The position numbers were made by a program, and so were the translations under genes. Positions 50,411 to 59,383 of a DNA stretch of 63,155 nt are shown here, one piece after another (positions within the stretch are counted from its first letter, which is position 1; every line of letters starts with the position of its first letter). The notes under the pieces are model-generated. The model saw only the letters and a program-made list of their open reading frames with translations. It ran no database searches and was not told the DNA's origin. The stretch lies in contig NZ_WHNY01000047.1 of assembly GCF_013141695.1 (NCBI RefSeq), positions 1 to 63,155 on the forward strand, written 5' to 3'. Origin of the DNA: Paenibacillus plantarum. GTDB lineage: Bacteria; Bacillota; Bacilli; Paenibacillales; NBRC-103111.

Positions 50411-50665
50411 ATGAAAATATCGAGATAACGGCTGCGCTCGTTATCTGTGATGCCTACCTACTTGAGCGCGATAGCATAACCGGATATCTAGGTAAGCGGG
50501 GACTGGACTTCGTCCGGCACGTTCGTTACGAAATCCCTGCGCAACTGCTCAAGGCGCTACAGATCGTGCATCATTTCTTCGAAGCTCCGAGCCAAGGTAC
50601 CTATCTCAACCTTTTGCTTAATATTCAGTTTGACGTCAAAATCCCCAGCTGCGATGCGCCTCAGA
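50411..50665 (-). pseudogene. Remnant of the partner histidine kinase (HAMP-HisKA)
   Basis: Directly after the response regulator stop, the minus strand reads ITNLRRIAAGDFDVKLNIKQ, EIGTLARSFEEMMHDL, a TAG stop, RLEQLRRDFVTNVPDEVQSPLT, another TAG, ISGYAIALK, TAG, VGITDNERSRYLDIF. This is a HAMP linker and HisKA dimer helix of a VanS-like kinase (expected FVTNVSHEVQSPLTSISGYA). The phosphorylated His is lost, three stops interrupt it, and the sensor and ATPase parts are gone. Confidence 0.85.
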
Positions 50666-51367
50666 TTAGTAATCTTCCACCCAACAAAACTTGTAGCCAA
50701 AGCCGCGAACCGTTTGAATATATTTCGGTTCCGAAGGATTGACCTCGATTTTTTTACGTAAATAGCGAATATGAACGCTTACCGTGTTCTCCTCGCTTGT
50801 TCCTTCCAGCCCCCAAATTCTGTCGTATAGCAAGCTTGCGCTGAACACTTGATTTGGGTGATCGGCCAAAAATAAGAGAAGCTGCCGTTCCTTAGCCGAT
50901 AGTCCTACCGTCTTTCCGCCAACCATCACTTCGCAGCTATCCAGATCGATGCTCAATTCCTGATTACGCAATCTATTTTTATAATTTGACTGCTTCCAAT
51001 AAGCGTAGCTGCGCAACTGTGTCCGAATACGTGCGATTACGACATCGATATCAAATGGCTTCACGATATAATCGTTCGCCCCACCCTCCAAGCCGGCTAC
51101 AATATCGCCGCCTTCCTTCCTGCAAGTAATTAGAATGACGGGAATATCCGAACGGTTGCGAATTTCAGCGCACAGGCTCATCCCGTCTCCGTCCGGAAGG
51201 TTAATATCCAGCAGAGCCAGATTTGGCAATTCATTGCCCAGTAAAGCTTGTGCTTCTCTCACGCTTCCAGCTGTCGTCACGCGAAATCCGCTGCTCTCCA
51301 CGCACAACCGCAGCAGCTCCCGAATATCCCGTTCATCCTCAACGATCATGATGTGCCCGTCAGACAT
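50666..51367 (-). CDS. OmpR-family response regulator
   Basis: A 233-residue response regulator. IMIVEDERDIRELL has the acidic pair, LALLDINLPDGDG the phosphorylated Asp (about 53), and DYIVKPFDIDVVIARI the conserved Lys. The C-terminal winged helix is complete (VGLSAKERQLLLFLADHPNQVFS, TVSVHIRYLRKKIEVNP, YIQTVRGFGYKF). I use the ATG at 51367. The kinase that follows is dead, so the upstream kinase at 51513 is the likely partner now. Confidence 0.92.
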   Translation of the reverse strand: MSDGHIMIVEDERDIRELLRLCVESSGFRVTTAGSVREAQALLGNELPNLALLDINLPDGDGMSLCAEIRNRSDIPVILITCRKEGGDIVAGLEGGANDYIVKPFDIDVVIARIRTQLRSYAYWKQSNYKNRLRNQELSIDLDSCEVMVGGKTVGLSAKERQLLLFLADHPNQVFSASLLYDRIWGLEGTSEENTVSVHIRYLRKKIEVNPSEPKYIQTVRGFGYKFCWVEDY

Positions 51368-51512
51368 TTTAAGCACCTACCTTTCATTCCGATATCGACT
51401 TCATCCGACTTTTATTGTGGTATTCCCTCTGAAAATGACGCAGCACAATTTACATCCTAGCTACACCAGTTTAAGAGTAGATAAAGAAAATGAAAAAAGG
51501 AGGCTCCTGCCC

Positions 51513-53543
51513 TTACGTGGTCTCCTCCGGCTCCATCTCCCTTACATGTGCATAACGCAACGGAAAACGGATATAAAACGTGCTTCCTTGAGTAGATGAA
51601 CGTTCAAGTCCGACCGCGCCGCCATGAGCGTTCATAATTTCTCGACATATCGGCAGTCCCAGCCCCGTTCCCGTAATCGCTCCTGTCTTAGCGCCTTTCC
51701 CCCGGTAATAGCGCTCGAAAATAGACTCCCGCTCCCCCTCTTCTATCCCGCTCCCACTGTCGATTATCCGAATGGTAATGGCTGAAGGCTGAGCCCCGAG
51801 TTCCTCCATTGTCGCCTCGACGCGAATCGTACCTCCCGGAGCTGTAAACTTCCGCGCATTCGACAGCAAGTTAGCAAACACTTGCTCCACGCGCATCGGA
51901 TCGGCGTAAATGGCCGTAAATCGATCAGGCCAATAAGGCTCCGGCATCGGAACCCAGGAGAAGGTAAAGCCCTGCTCCAGCATGTCCATCTGCACCTTCG
52001 AACACAGCCTTGCGAATAAAGCCCCAAACGGAACAAGCTCGTATTCGAACTGAATATGTTTATTTTCAAGCCGGACGATTTCCAGCATATCGTCGATCAT
52101 CCGCTCCATCACCAGCGATTTATCACGAATGACCTGAAGATAGCGGGTTTCTCCCGCCGGAATCGTACCATTCAGCATTAACTGGACATACCCTTTAATT
52201 GCTGTAATCGGCGTGTTGAGCTCATGACTCACTTCGGAATACATATTGCTGCGAATCTGATCGATGTGGGATAGTTTTTCATTGGCTATTATGAGCTCGC
52301 CATTTACCTTCGCCAGCTCCTTGTTCGTTGAACGTAACTGTGCCATACGCATAAGCCGCATGCCCATGATTATCCCAAAACAGATGACTACCCCGCCGAA
52401 GCCAAGAAAGGTCCAGCTGATCTGGGCAAGCGCGTGATGCGACGTCAACAAGGTCCGCGTCGTAGGAAAGAGTCCGAATTGCCCGCTCACCGCCCGACCA
52501 AGTACAAGCCCTCCAACAAAAAAGGCATTTCCGATTGCAAACACCATGATTTCCGAATTTCTTCGCCGTTTAAGAGCAAGAAAAAGGACAACTATTAATA
52601 CAAGTAACAGACATGTCGAAACATAATCGTAAAAAAGCCGATAAAATAGCAGCTGCGCTTGTTCACCGAACAACAGCCAACCCGCAACCGCAACAAAGGC
52701 ATAGACTAACACCGCGTAACCAAGATTACGAATCCACTTGCTGCCTTTACCACCAACAATCGCATACGTGATCAAAATCCCGCTGGCATATCCGATATAC
52801 CAATTAAAGTGAATGAGCGATCCCCAGACCCATAGAGCTTCTGATCGAAAAGCAAACTGCCAGCCTCCCCACATGACGGTTAAATCTATAGCAAAACTCG
52901 CGAAAAAAACGGCAAAATAAATAAAAAGCGTTTGGCTGCGATTAAAAAAATACAATAGTAAAGATACCGCGCTTAACAGCGATAGCACAATTGCCCCAGC
53001 CCACATCGGCGCTTCCGTTCGCAGCAGCTTAAGCGCTAAAGACGATGAGGTTCCCGACCATACCTCGAAACCTTCCAAATTTTGATGAGGGGAAATGCGA
53101 GCCACCAGTACTTGATCTTCATGACCCGTTATATTCTCATACGAAATGATTCTCCAAGAAATAAATCCCGATGGTAGGAGCTTCTCTGACTTGAAGACAG
53201 GCTGGCCGTCCAGAAATAAGGTAATCTCAAAATCCTTAACTAGATAGGAATAAACCAGAAGCTGCCCCGGTGAAATCCCTTTTTTTGAAAGATTAGCTTT
53301 TAGCCAAAGCTCGTTGCCTGGATGAGCGCCATTCCGATCCGAATCCATCTGGGAGAATGGTTGCCATTCGGAAGGCAACTGTCCCTTAGTCATATTTCCG
53401 AAATAGTAGGCTTCCCAAGCGATCCTCGATGCCTGATTTTGATCCTCATGCGAGCTTGCCTGCACCGGGTTAGCTTGAAGAATGAGGCCAGCGGTAAGCA
53501 GCACAAGGATAAGCCTTATGATGTGTAATCTATTCGATTGGCT
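51513..53543 (-). CDS. 7TMR-DISM sensor histidine kinase
   Basis: A 676-residue sensor kinase. A signal peptide (LILVLLTAGLILQANPVQA) leads to an extracellular DISMED2-like domain (about 35-190), followed by seven membrane helices (about 195-400), a short coiled coil, then HisKA with YSEVSHELNTPITAIKGYVQLML and ATPase boxes NLLSNARKF, IIDSGSGIEEG, TGTGLGLPI. AAAGGAG lies upstream of a GTG at 53543, but the spacing of about 14 nt is long, so the start is uncertain. It is 145 nt upstream of the response regulator. The next gene upstream is a giant SLH adhesin, a possible target. Confidence 0.87.
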   Translation of the reverse strand, partial: SQSNRLHIIRLILVLLTAGLILQANPVQASSHEDQNQASRIAWEAYYFGNMTKGQLPSEWQPFSQMDSDRNGAHPGNELWLKANLSKKGISPGQLLVYSYLVKDFEITLFLDGQPVFKSEKLLPSGFISWRIISYENITGHEDQVLVARISPHQNLEGFEVWSGTSSSLALKLLRTEAPMWAGAIVLSLLSAVSLLLYFFNRSQTLFIYFAVFFASFAIDLTVMWGGWQFAFRSEALWVWGSLIHFNWYIGYASGILITYAIVGGKGSKWIRNLGYAVLVYAFVAVAGWLLFGEQAQLLFYRLFYDYVSTCLLLVLIVVLFLALKRRRNSEIMVFAIGNAFFVGGLVLGRAVSGQFGLFPTTRTLLTSHHALAQISWTFLGFGGVVICFGIIMGMRLMRMAQLRSTNKELAKVNGELIIANEKLSHIDQIRSNMYSEVSHELNTPITAIKGYVQLMLNGTIPAGETRYLQVIRDKSLVMERMIDDMLEIVRLENKHIQFEYELVPFGALFARLCSKVQMDMLEQGFTFSWVPMPEPYWPDRFTAIYADPMRVEQVFANLLSNARKFTAPGGTIRVEATMEELGAQPSAITIRIIDSGSGIEEGERESIFERYYRGKGAKTGAITGTGLGLPICREIMNAHGGAVGLERSSTQGSTFYIRFPLRYAHVREMEPEETT

Positions 53544-54139
53544 CACAATATTGATCTTGTCTCCTTTGGCACATCCTAGGCTTGTTGTCCTCAGTTTAAC
53601 CTGTCTCTGCATTCAAATCCACATAGCTGGGAGGTTCATTATGATCATATTGATACAGTTGAAGAATGGATTTTGCAATTGGCATTTTTTAGACTGGCTC
53701 CTACAGTCAAAACGGAGGAGGGAGCTTTTACTTTCCGCAGGCAGAAATCCCCCTCCGGATACCGCATCGGTTTGTAACCTCAAAAAAGCCGCAGAAGCCT
53801 GTTTGCGCCAACTTTTCCTTCAAGCGTGGCCCATCCTGAACCTATGCCCGGCAAAGCGACTTTCCAAGCCTGCTGCGAGATTTTCCAAAAAAACTTGCCG
53901 CTAGCTCCCAAACAATCTGTACAGTAACCATGTTGTGGTCGGCATAGCGTTTTGCCTGTACATTTGTTTTACATTATTTTCCAAAATAAATAGTCCACTA
54001 CAGCGTCTTTCTACCGATTCCGACCTCATGATTTTACCTTGGAGGAGGCTCCCGAGCAGGCAACATCGCTGTCGATTGCCAAGGCAGTCCGGGTTATCCC
54101 TCTCGGCTGCGGGGAATCCGGGTTATCGGTTCTACAAAA
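53544..54139. other. Long intergenic region upstream of the sensor kinase
   Basis: About 600 bases between the SLH adhesin terminator and the kinase. Reading frames here have no ribosome binding site or protein-like composition. TCCGGGTTATC occurs twice in direct orientation (54088-54098 and 54117-54127), and GGCAA...TTGCC-type hairpins are near 54068-54082. It is long and GC-rich enough for a structured leader or small RNA, but I could not match it to a known riboswitch. Confidence 0.5.
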
Positions 54140-54175
54140 CAAGGCTGCTTTGAATTTGACTTCAAAACAGCCTTG
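54140..54175 (-). terminator. Terminator of the giant SLH gene
   Basis: CAAGGCTG-C-TTTGAA / TTCAAA-A-CAGCCTTG with 6-nt loop; minus side continues TTTTGTAG. Confidence 0.92.
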
Positions 54176-54186
54176 GTCTAGATTCT

Positions 54187-57100
54187 TTACTTGCTTTTTT
54201 GTTCCAGCATTTTTAAGAGCACCGTTACCGCCTCTGCTCTTGTCATTTTATCTCCAGGAGCGAATTGTGTCGCGCCTTTGCCTTCAATAATACCCAGATT
54301 TTTTATAGTGGCCACAGCGCCTTTCGCCCAGTCCGGAATGTCTTTATCATCTGCAAAGCCAGGTGTCTCAGTTGTTCCGCCAGTCAGGCCCAAGGCCTTT
54401 GCAATCATCGCAGCCATTTCTGCACGAGTGATTTCCGCATTCGGGCGGAAGGAGCCGTCCTCATAACCACTAATAATACCCGCGTACACTGCCTGCGCGA
54501 TGGATTTCTGCGCCCAGGAGCCAATCTTCTCCTTGTCGGTGAACGTCAGCGCCGCTCCATCTCCTTGCGGTTTGAGCGCATTCATCAGCATGACCGCAAA
54601 TTCCGCGCGCGTCACGGTGCGACCCGGCTTGAACGTATTATCCAGATAGCCCATAACGATGCCCGCGCTTACCGCTTGCTTAATACTGGCTTCCGCCCAA
54701 TGTGCGGCAATATCGCTGAAGCTCACTTTCGTTAATCCGTCCGTTGTCGGAGGGGCAGCATTGGCTACCGCAAATACAGCGTATTTGGTGAAGTGATTAA
54801 CCTCTACGGTAATGTTATTGCCGCTCACAGTGCCGCCGACCTTCACCCATTCCTTCTTCACTTCGTCATAATAGAAGACGACCGCCTTCTCATTGCCCTT
54901 CAAGCTATTTAGATCAAATTTGAAAGAGAGCGTGACAGATTTGTCGAAGTTCTCCACGAAGCTTTTTAGAATTTCGAATATCGAGCTAAGCAGAATATCC
55001 TTATTTGTAATCAACGTCTGTACATCCGAGACTTTATCGATCGTTAATTTTAACTCTTTGCCTGTAGCGTTAGCAGGAATGACGATCTTGATCTCATCGC
55101 CTTGGCTAACCTCTCCCGCTTTGCCTGCGGGAAGCGTTAAATGACCATCTGTAGAGGTGACCTTGGGGTCACTCGTTGGCGGAGTTGGCGTGTATGAGCC
55201 ACCAGTAGGTGTGTTTGAGCCACCAGTAGGTGTGTTTGAGCCGCCATTACCGTTCGTTGCAACTGACATGCTTTCGCTGGCATTCGAAATGTTTCCCAAC
55301 ATATCAACAGCCTTAGCCGTATAAATATACTGCTTCGAAGCAGAAAGTCCGGTATCGACATACGTACTTTCAGCCGTTTCCACAATGAGCGTCCCGTCAC
55401 GGTAAATCATATATTTGGCCACACCCGAATCATCGTTCGCAGCAAGATGAAGTGTAATCGAGTTTGTCGTTTTTGCGCCCGATGTGATTGTTACCTGGTC
55501 CGGTGCGGTCGTGTCCGCCAGCACTCCGTATGTGGAGAAATGGCTGACTGTCGTCTCGATGCCGTTGTCCGTTACTTGGGAAGGATTATATTCCCACTTG
55601 CCAGTAGACACGTTGTAATAATAAACAGCAATTTTACTCCGATCTGAACTTTGGTCATACCCGAGTGTAATCTGTACAGGTTGAGTGATCGTCATGCCTT
55701 CAAATTGGAAATCAATCACTTGTCCGGATCTAGTGAGTTTAACCTCCTCGGATGGCGCGGCGTTCGAATCTAGTACTGTCAATGTCGCTCCTTCGGGAAT
55801 CACCAGTCCGTCCGGCAGCTTAATTACGAGCCCACCCGGGTACGTAAGCGTACGGACCGAAGGGTTTAATTGCATTGGCTCTCCCATGATACCGAGTCGG
55901 GTAATTGTGACCACGTATGTCGTGTGTGAGCCGTCTTGCGATGTCACTGTAATCTGAATAGGGTTAGGTCCTACAACTAAGCTTGAAGCATTGTACGTAT
56001 ACACATTACCCGTTACCGAATTATAATTTGCTCCTGTTACTGTTAGGGATTGAGTAGGATCCCCTTTGCTCACGAAAAGGTTGAGGTTCGAAACTGAATT
56101 CACCACATTTACCACATATTTCGTTTGTGTTGGTGAAAAATCGAGCGTCTCTTGATCCAATGACAAGCCGGATAATAAGGTGTTCGCTGACAGCCATTGT
56201 GCATACAAAGTGACATTCTGCGTGCCTATAAGGAGATTTACACCATCGGTGTAGCTTATGCCGCTACCGTCTGCCGCTGTATTCCAACCTGCAAATGTAT
56301 AGTCTGTCTTCACCAGATTTCCGTTGTTGCCTGATACCGCCACCGTAACTCCCTGCTCATAAGAGCCGCTATTGGTTGGCACGCTTCCTCCCGTACTGCT
56401 GTTGCCGTTATACGTCACCGTGTATGTCGGATTCAATATCCACTTCGCATACAGCGTCACAGCCGACGAACCCATATTGAATACGGCGTCTGCCGCATAA
56501 TCTGTCCCACTTCCATCCGCTTGCGTATTCCAACCTGCAAACGTATAGTGCGTCTTCACCAGATTCCCATTGTTGCCGGATACGGACACCGCAACGCCTT
56601 GCTCATACGAGCCACTGTCGGTCGGTACACTTCCTCCCGTACTGCCGTTACCGCTATACGTTACCGTGAATTTCGGGTTCAAAATCCACTTCACATACAA
56701 TGTGACATCGGTAGAACCCATGTTGAACGCAGCGCCTGGCGCATAATCTGTACCGGTTCCATCCGCTTGTGTATTCCAACTTGCAAACGTGTAGTGCGCC
56801 TTGACTACATTTACTGCATTGCTATAAACGTTGACTGTTACGCCTTGCGAGTACGAATTGTTGTCAGTCGGCGCACTCCCGCCTGTGTTTCCGTTCCCAT
56901 CGTAAGTCACATATTTTTGTATCGCCTGCAAGTAGGGATAACCGTTATTGCGCGATGGACTTATCCCCCAAATGCTTGTGAAGTCCCAGTTTGAATCTGC
57001 ATAAGTGCTTTGCGTCTTCATCTCCGTGGTCGATCGGCCAACGCCTTTGCCTGTATCTGATTGACCTGTTGTACCCGAGTCGTAGAAGCTGTAGCTGATC

Positions 57101-58695
57101 GTTCCACTACTATTGTTGCCAATCAAACCGCCTACTTTGGTGCCGCTTCCCGTTACACTTCCTGCTGCATAGCTGTAGCTGATCGTTCCGCTGTTGGTAC
57201 CAATCAAGCCACCTACATTGGTGCCGGTTCCTTTTACGTTTCCTGCTGCATAGCCGTAGCTGATCTCTCCGAAATTGGCTCCAACCAAACCGCCTACATT
57301 GGTACTGCTTCCTGTTACAATTGCTTTTGAGAAGCTGTTACTAACCGTTCCATAGTAATTGTAGCCAATCAAACCGCCTACACTGGCGCTTGTTCCTGTT
57401 ACACTTCCTGATACATAGCTGTTGCTTATCTCACCGCCATCGATACGGCCTACCAAGCCGCCTACATATTGTTTGCCTGTAACATTTACATTTTCCAGAA
57501 TCATATTGGAAACACTTGCATCATAGTCTATATAACCAAACAACCCTGAAAAATTATCATTAGGTCTATTAATCGTCAAGCCTGTGATCTTGTGTCCATT
57601 GCCGTCCATATGCCCCTGAAATCGGCCGCTAGAACCCCCAATCGGTAACCATCCTTGGCCATAGCTGCTCAAATCAATATCTGCCGTCAGCTTGAAGTAC
57701 AGACCTGGATCCAAATAATTCCTGACCGTATCAAACTCCTCAACGGTTTTAATCTGATAAGGATCACTTTCCGTACCCATTCCAACCTCTAAAACTTTTG
57801 TCCATTGCGCATACAGCGTCACATCGGACGTGATCACGCCTTCAGCGTCTGCTTTATAATCCACTCCATGTCCATCCTCCTGCGTGTTCCAGCCTGCGAA
57901 AGTGTAGCCTGTCTTCACCAGATTTCCGTTGTTGCCAGAAATCGACACCTTAATGCCCTTATATGAGCCGCTGTTAGCGGGCACCTCTCCTCCAGTGCTG
58001 CTGTTGCCGTTATACACCACGGTATACCTAGGGTGTACGGTAAACGTAGTGGTCGCTTCGCTTGCGGCATGAGCGTCGTCCCCTGGAAAGGCAGCGGTAA
58101 TGGCGTGCATACCGATCGCCAGAGCGGATGTCTTAAAGCTGGCGCTGGACGAGGCGCTTAGGAGCTCTCCCCATCCCACCGTAATCGTCATGTCATCTTG
58201 ACCCCAGAAGGTGAAAGTCTGAGTAGCAGCATCCATCGTAATGTTCGATAAATAACGCGCTCCTGCCTTTTCCAGTTGGTTAACAATATTGCCGGAAGCG
58301 TCGTAAGTAACAATGTTCATCGCAATGCGATTATCCCCAAAACTGTAAGCCCGGTAGGTGTATGCCCCCCATTGAATAACGGGACAAGCAGAGCCACAGT
58401 TCGTTGTCGTAATCACTGGTTCAGCCGTAGTTAATCCAACTGTCGTAAGGTCCTGATTACCATCCCTGAAGGTGATTGTCCCGCTGGGGGTCATTCCACC
58501 GATTACCGGATCGAGTGCAGTGACGTTAAAGGTTACATCCTCCCCATAAGTTGAATCCATGGAATTTGCTGAAATCTTCAATGTGGCCGTACCCTGAGCT
58601 TTAGCGACGCCCGAATAAACGTTGATGAATACTGCCAAAGCGAGGACGACCGTGAATATCTTTTTCTGTTTTACCATTCCCAAAATATTATGCAC
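54187..58695 (-). CDS. Giant SLH-anchored surface protein with InlB-type and GLUG repeats
   Basis: A 1502-residue cell-surface protein. The GTG at 58695 is 8 nt from AAAGGAG, and the signal peptide ends GVAKA. Order of parts: an Ig-like domain (about 35-215), one InlB B-type repeat (YNGNSSTGGEVPANSGSY, TFAGWNTQEDG), about six GLUG motifs (VGGLVG, VGGLIG, repeated between about 400 and 550), three further InlB B-type repeats and a fourth weaker one, a cadherin-like sandwich (LSGLSLDQETLDF), a ZU5-like domain, FnIII, a TPTGGSN linker, another ZU5-like domain, and three SLH domains (KVSFSDIAAHWAEASIKQAV and two more). SLH domains bind pyruvylated wall polymer. The repeats suggest adhesion or polymer binding. 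Confidence 0.93.
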   Translation of the reverse strand: MHNILGMVKQKKIFTVVLALAVFINVYSGVAKAQGTATLKISANSMDSTYGEDVTFNVTALDPVIGGMTPSGTITFRDGNQDLTTVGLTTAEPVITTTNCGSACPVIQWGAYTYRAYSFGDNRIAMNIVTYDASGNIVNQLEKAGARYLSNITMDAATQTFTFWGQDDMTITVGWGELLSASSSASFKTSALAIGMHAITAAFPGDDAHAASEATTTFTVHPRYTVVYNGNSSTGGEVPANSGSYKGIKVSISGNNGNLVKTGYTFAGWNTQEDGHGVDYKADAEGVITSDVTLYAQWTKVLEVGMGTESDPYQIKTVEEFDTVRNYLDPGLYFKLTADIDLSSYGQGWLPIGGSSGRFQGHMDGNGHKITGLTINRPNDNFSGLFGYIDYDASVSNMILENVNVTGKQYVGGLVGRIDGGEISNSYVSGSVTGTSASVGGLIGYNYYGTVSNSFSKAIVTGSSTNVGGLVGANFGEISYGYAAGNVKGTGTNVGGLIGTNSGTISYSYAAGSVTGSGTKVGGLIGNNSSGTISYSFYDSGTTGQSDTGKGVGRSTTEMKTQSTYADSNWDFTSIWGISPSRNNGYPYLQAIQKYVTYDGNGNTGGSAPTDNNSYSQGVTVNVYSNAVNVVKAHYTFASWNTQADGTGTDYAPGAAFNMGSTDVTLYVKWILNPKFTVTYSGNGSTGGSVPTDSGSYEQGVAVSVSGNNGNLVKTHYTFAGWNTQADGSGTDYAADAVFNMGSSAVTLYAKWILNPTYTVTYNGNSSTGGSVPTNSGSYEQGVTVAVSGNNGNLVKTDYTFAGWNTAADGSGISYTDGVNLLIGTQNVTLYAQWLSANTLLSGLSLDQETLDFSPTQTKYVVNVVNSVSNLNLFVSKGDPTQSLTVTGANYNSVTGNVYTYNASSLVVGPNPIQITVTSQDGSHTTYVVTITRLGIMGEPMQLNPSVRTLTYPGGLVIKLPDGLVIPEGATLTVLDSNAAPSEEVKLTRSGQVIDFQFEGMTITQPVQITLGYDQSSDRSKIAVYYYNVSTGKWEYNPSQVTDNGIETTVSHFSTYGVLADTTAPDQVTITSGAKTTNSITLHLAANDDSGVAKYMIYRDGTLIVETAESTYVDTGLSASKQYIYTAKAVDMLGNISNASESMSVATNGNGGSNTPTGGSNTPTGGSYTPTPPTSDPKVTSTDGHLTLPAGKAGEVSQGDEIKIVIPANATGKELKLTIDKVSDVQTLITNKDILLSSIFEILKSFVENFDKSVTLSFKFDLNSLKGNEKAVVFYYDEVKKEWVKVGGTVSGNNITVEVNHFTKYAVFAVANAAPPTTDGLTKVSFSDIAAHWAEASIKQAVSAGIVMGYLDNTFKPGRTVTRAEFAVMLMNALKPQGDGAALTFTDKEKIGSWAQKSIAQAVYAGIISGYEDGSFRPNAEITRAEMAAMIAKALGLTGGTTETPGFADDKDIPDWAKGAVATIKNLGIIEGKGATQFAPGDKMTRAEAVTVLLKMLEQKSK
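56251..56910 (-). repeat. Tandem DNA repeats coding InlB B-type modules
   Basis: Three copies of a unit of about 225 bp within the giant SLH gene. Shared blocks such as GTATTCCAACCTGCAAACGT and TTCCTCCCGTACTGC recur with few changes. The close identity at DNA level suggests recent expansion or gene conversion, and copy number could vary between strains. Confidence 0.8.
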
Positions 58696-58752
58696 TCCTA
58701 TCTCTCCTTTGTTATATAAAATAGAAAATAACAATTAATATAATTCAAATAT

Positions 58753-58806
58753 TTAAATAGATCTTATGCTTTCGTCCTCCACAATCATAATGTGCCCGTC
58801 AGACAT
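58753..58806 (-). pseudogene. Fragment of a duplicated response-regulator gene start
   Basis: The frame MSDGHIMIVEDESIRSI ends after 17 codons. Its first 12 residues equal the start of the response regulator at 51367, and 32 of 36 bases agree. Nearby AGTTTAAGAGTAGAT (58838-58852) also recurs upstream of that regulator (51469). This is a scar of a second copy of the two-component region. Confidence 0.82.
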
Positions 58807-58867
58807 AATAGGGGCACTATGCGAATAGTATCAGCTTCAGTTTAAGAGTAGATTAAGAGATGCAAAA

Positions 58868-58896
58868 AAGAGACTGCGTAAAGCTCGCAGTCTCTT
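58868..58896 (-). terminator. Terminator of the small gene at 58918
   Basis: Perfect AAGAGACTGCG / CGCAGTCTCTT arms with a 7-nt loop and TTTTTT on the minus side. Confidence 0.92.
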
Positions 58897-58917
58897 CCGA
58901 CTATTTTAAAAGAAGTT

Positions 58918-59121
58918 TTATATCTGCTCATTGCTCAGCATCGCACTCGCAATCGCCAGAAAGTCCTCCCGACCGATCTCAAATTGATCATAGCGAAAGG
59001 AATACCCTAAATTTCGCTTCCCGCGAGTGAAGCTAAGCTGCTCTAATAGATCTCTAATCTGTACCTCCCGGCATGAAATATAGCGGATTTTTCTGCGAAA
59101 CGGCACAAACGATTCGGACAT
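58918..59121 (-). CDS. Small unknown protein, possibly a gene remnant
   Basis: A 67-residue frame: MSESFVPFRRKIRYISCREV, RDLLEQLSFTRGKRNLGYS, DQFEIGREDFLAIASAMLSN. AAGGAT lies 6 nt before the ATG at 59121, and a strong terminator follows. It is soluble and mixed in charge. It resembles no family I know and may be the C-terminal end of a larger lost gene, since both flanks carry recombination scars. Confidence 0.5.
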   Translation of the reverse strand: MSESFVPFRRKIRYISCREVQIRDLLEQLSFTRGKRNLGYSFRYDQFEIGREDFLAIASAMLSNEQI

Positions 59122-59355
59122 CTGATATCCTTGGGAAAATGGGGAAAATTCGTCGATTTTTCCCAAAAGCAAAGACCCCTACAGTCGAAGGCTATAGGAG
59201 CTCAAACTCTTCATATCTCACTTTCGTTTTACACTCCAGCATATACTCAACACCCAGATTTTTCGCCGTCATTTGTGATACGGTTCACCTTAACATTACT
59301 AACCATTTAGGGTAAACGCAACAATCTTGAATCCGCCTTTCAGAGAAATAGAAAA

Positions 59356-59371
59356 GCACCCAATTGGGTGC
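59356..59371 (-). terminator. Terminator of the second SLH gene
   Basis: GCACCC-AATT-GGGTGC with TTTTCTATTT on the minus side. Confidence 0.85.
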
Positions 59372-59383
59372 CATTCTATGACC

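Noticed and set aside
53544..54139. Possible cyclic di-GMP or other riboswitch upstream of the sensor kinase
   Set aside because: I looked for the conserved cores on both strands and found only short, uneven matches. Without a covariance search I cannot support it.
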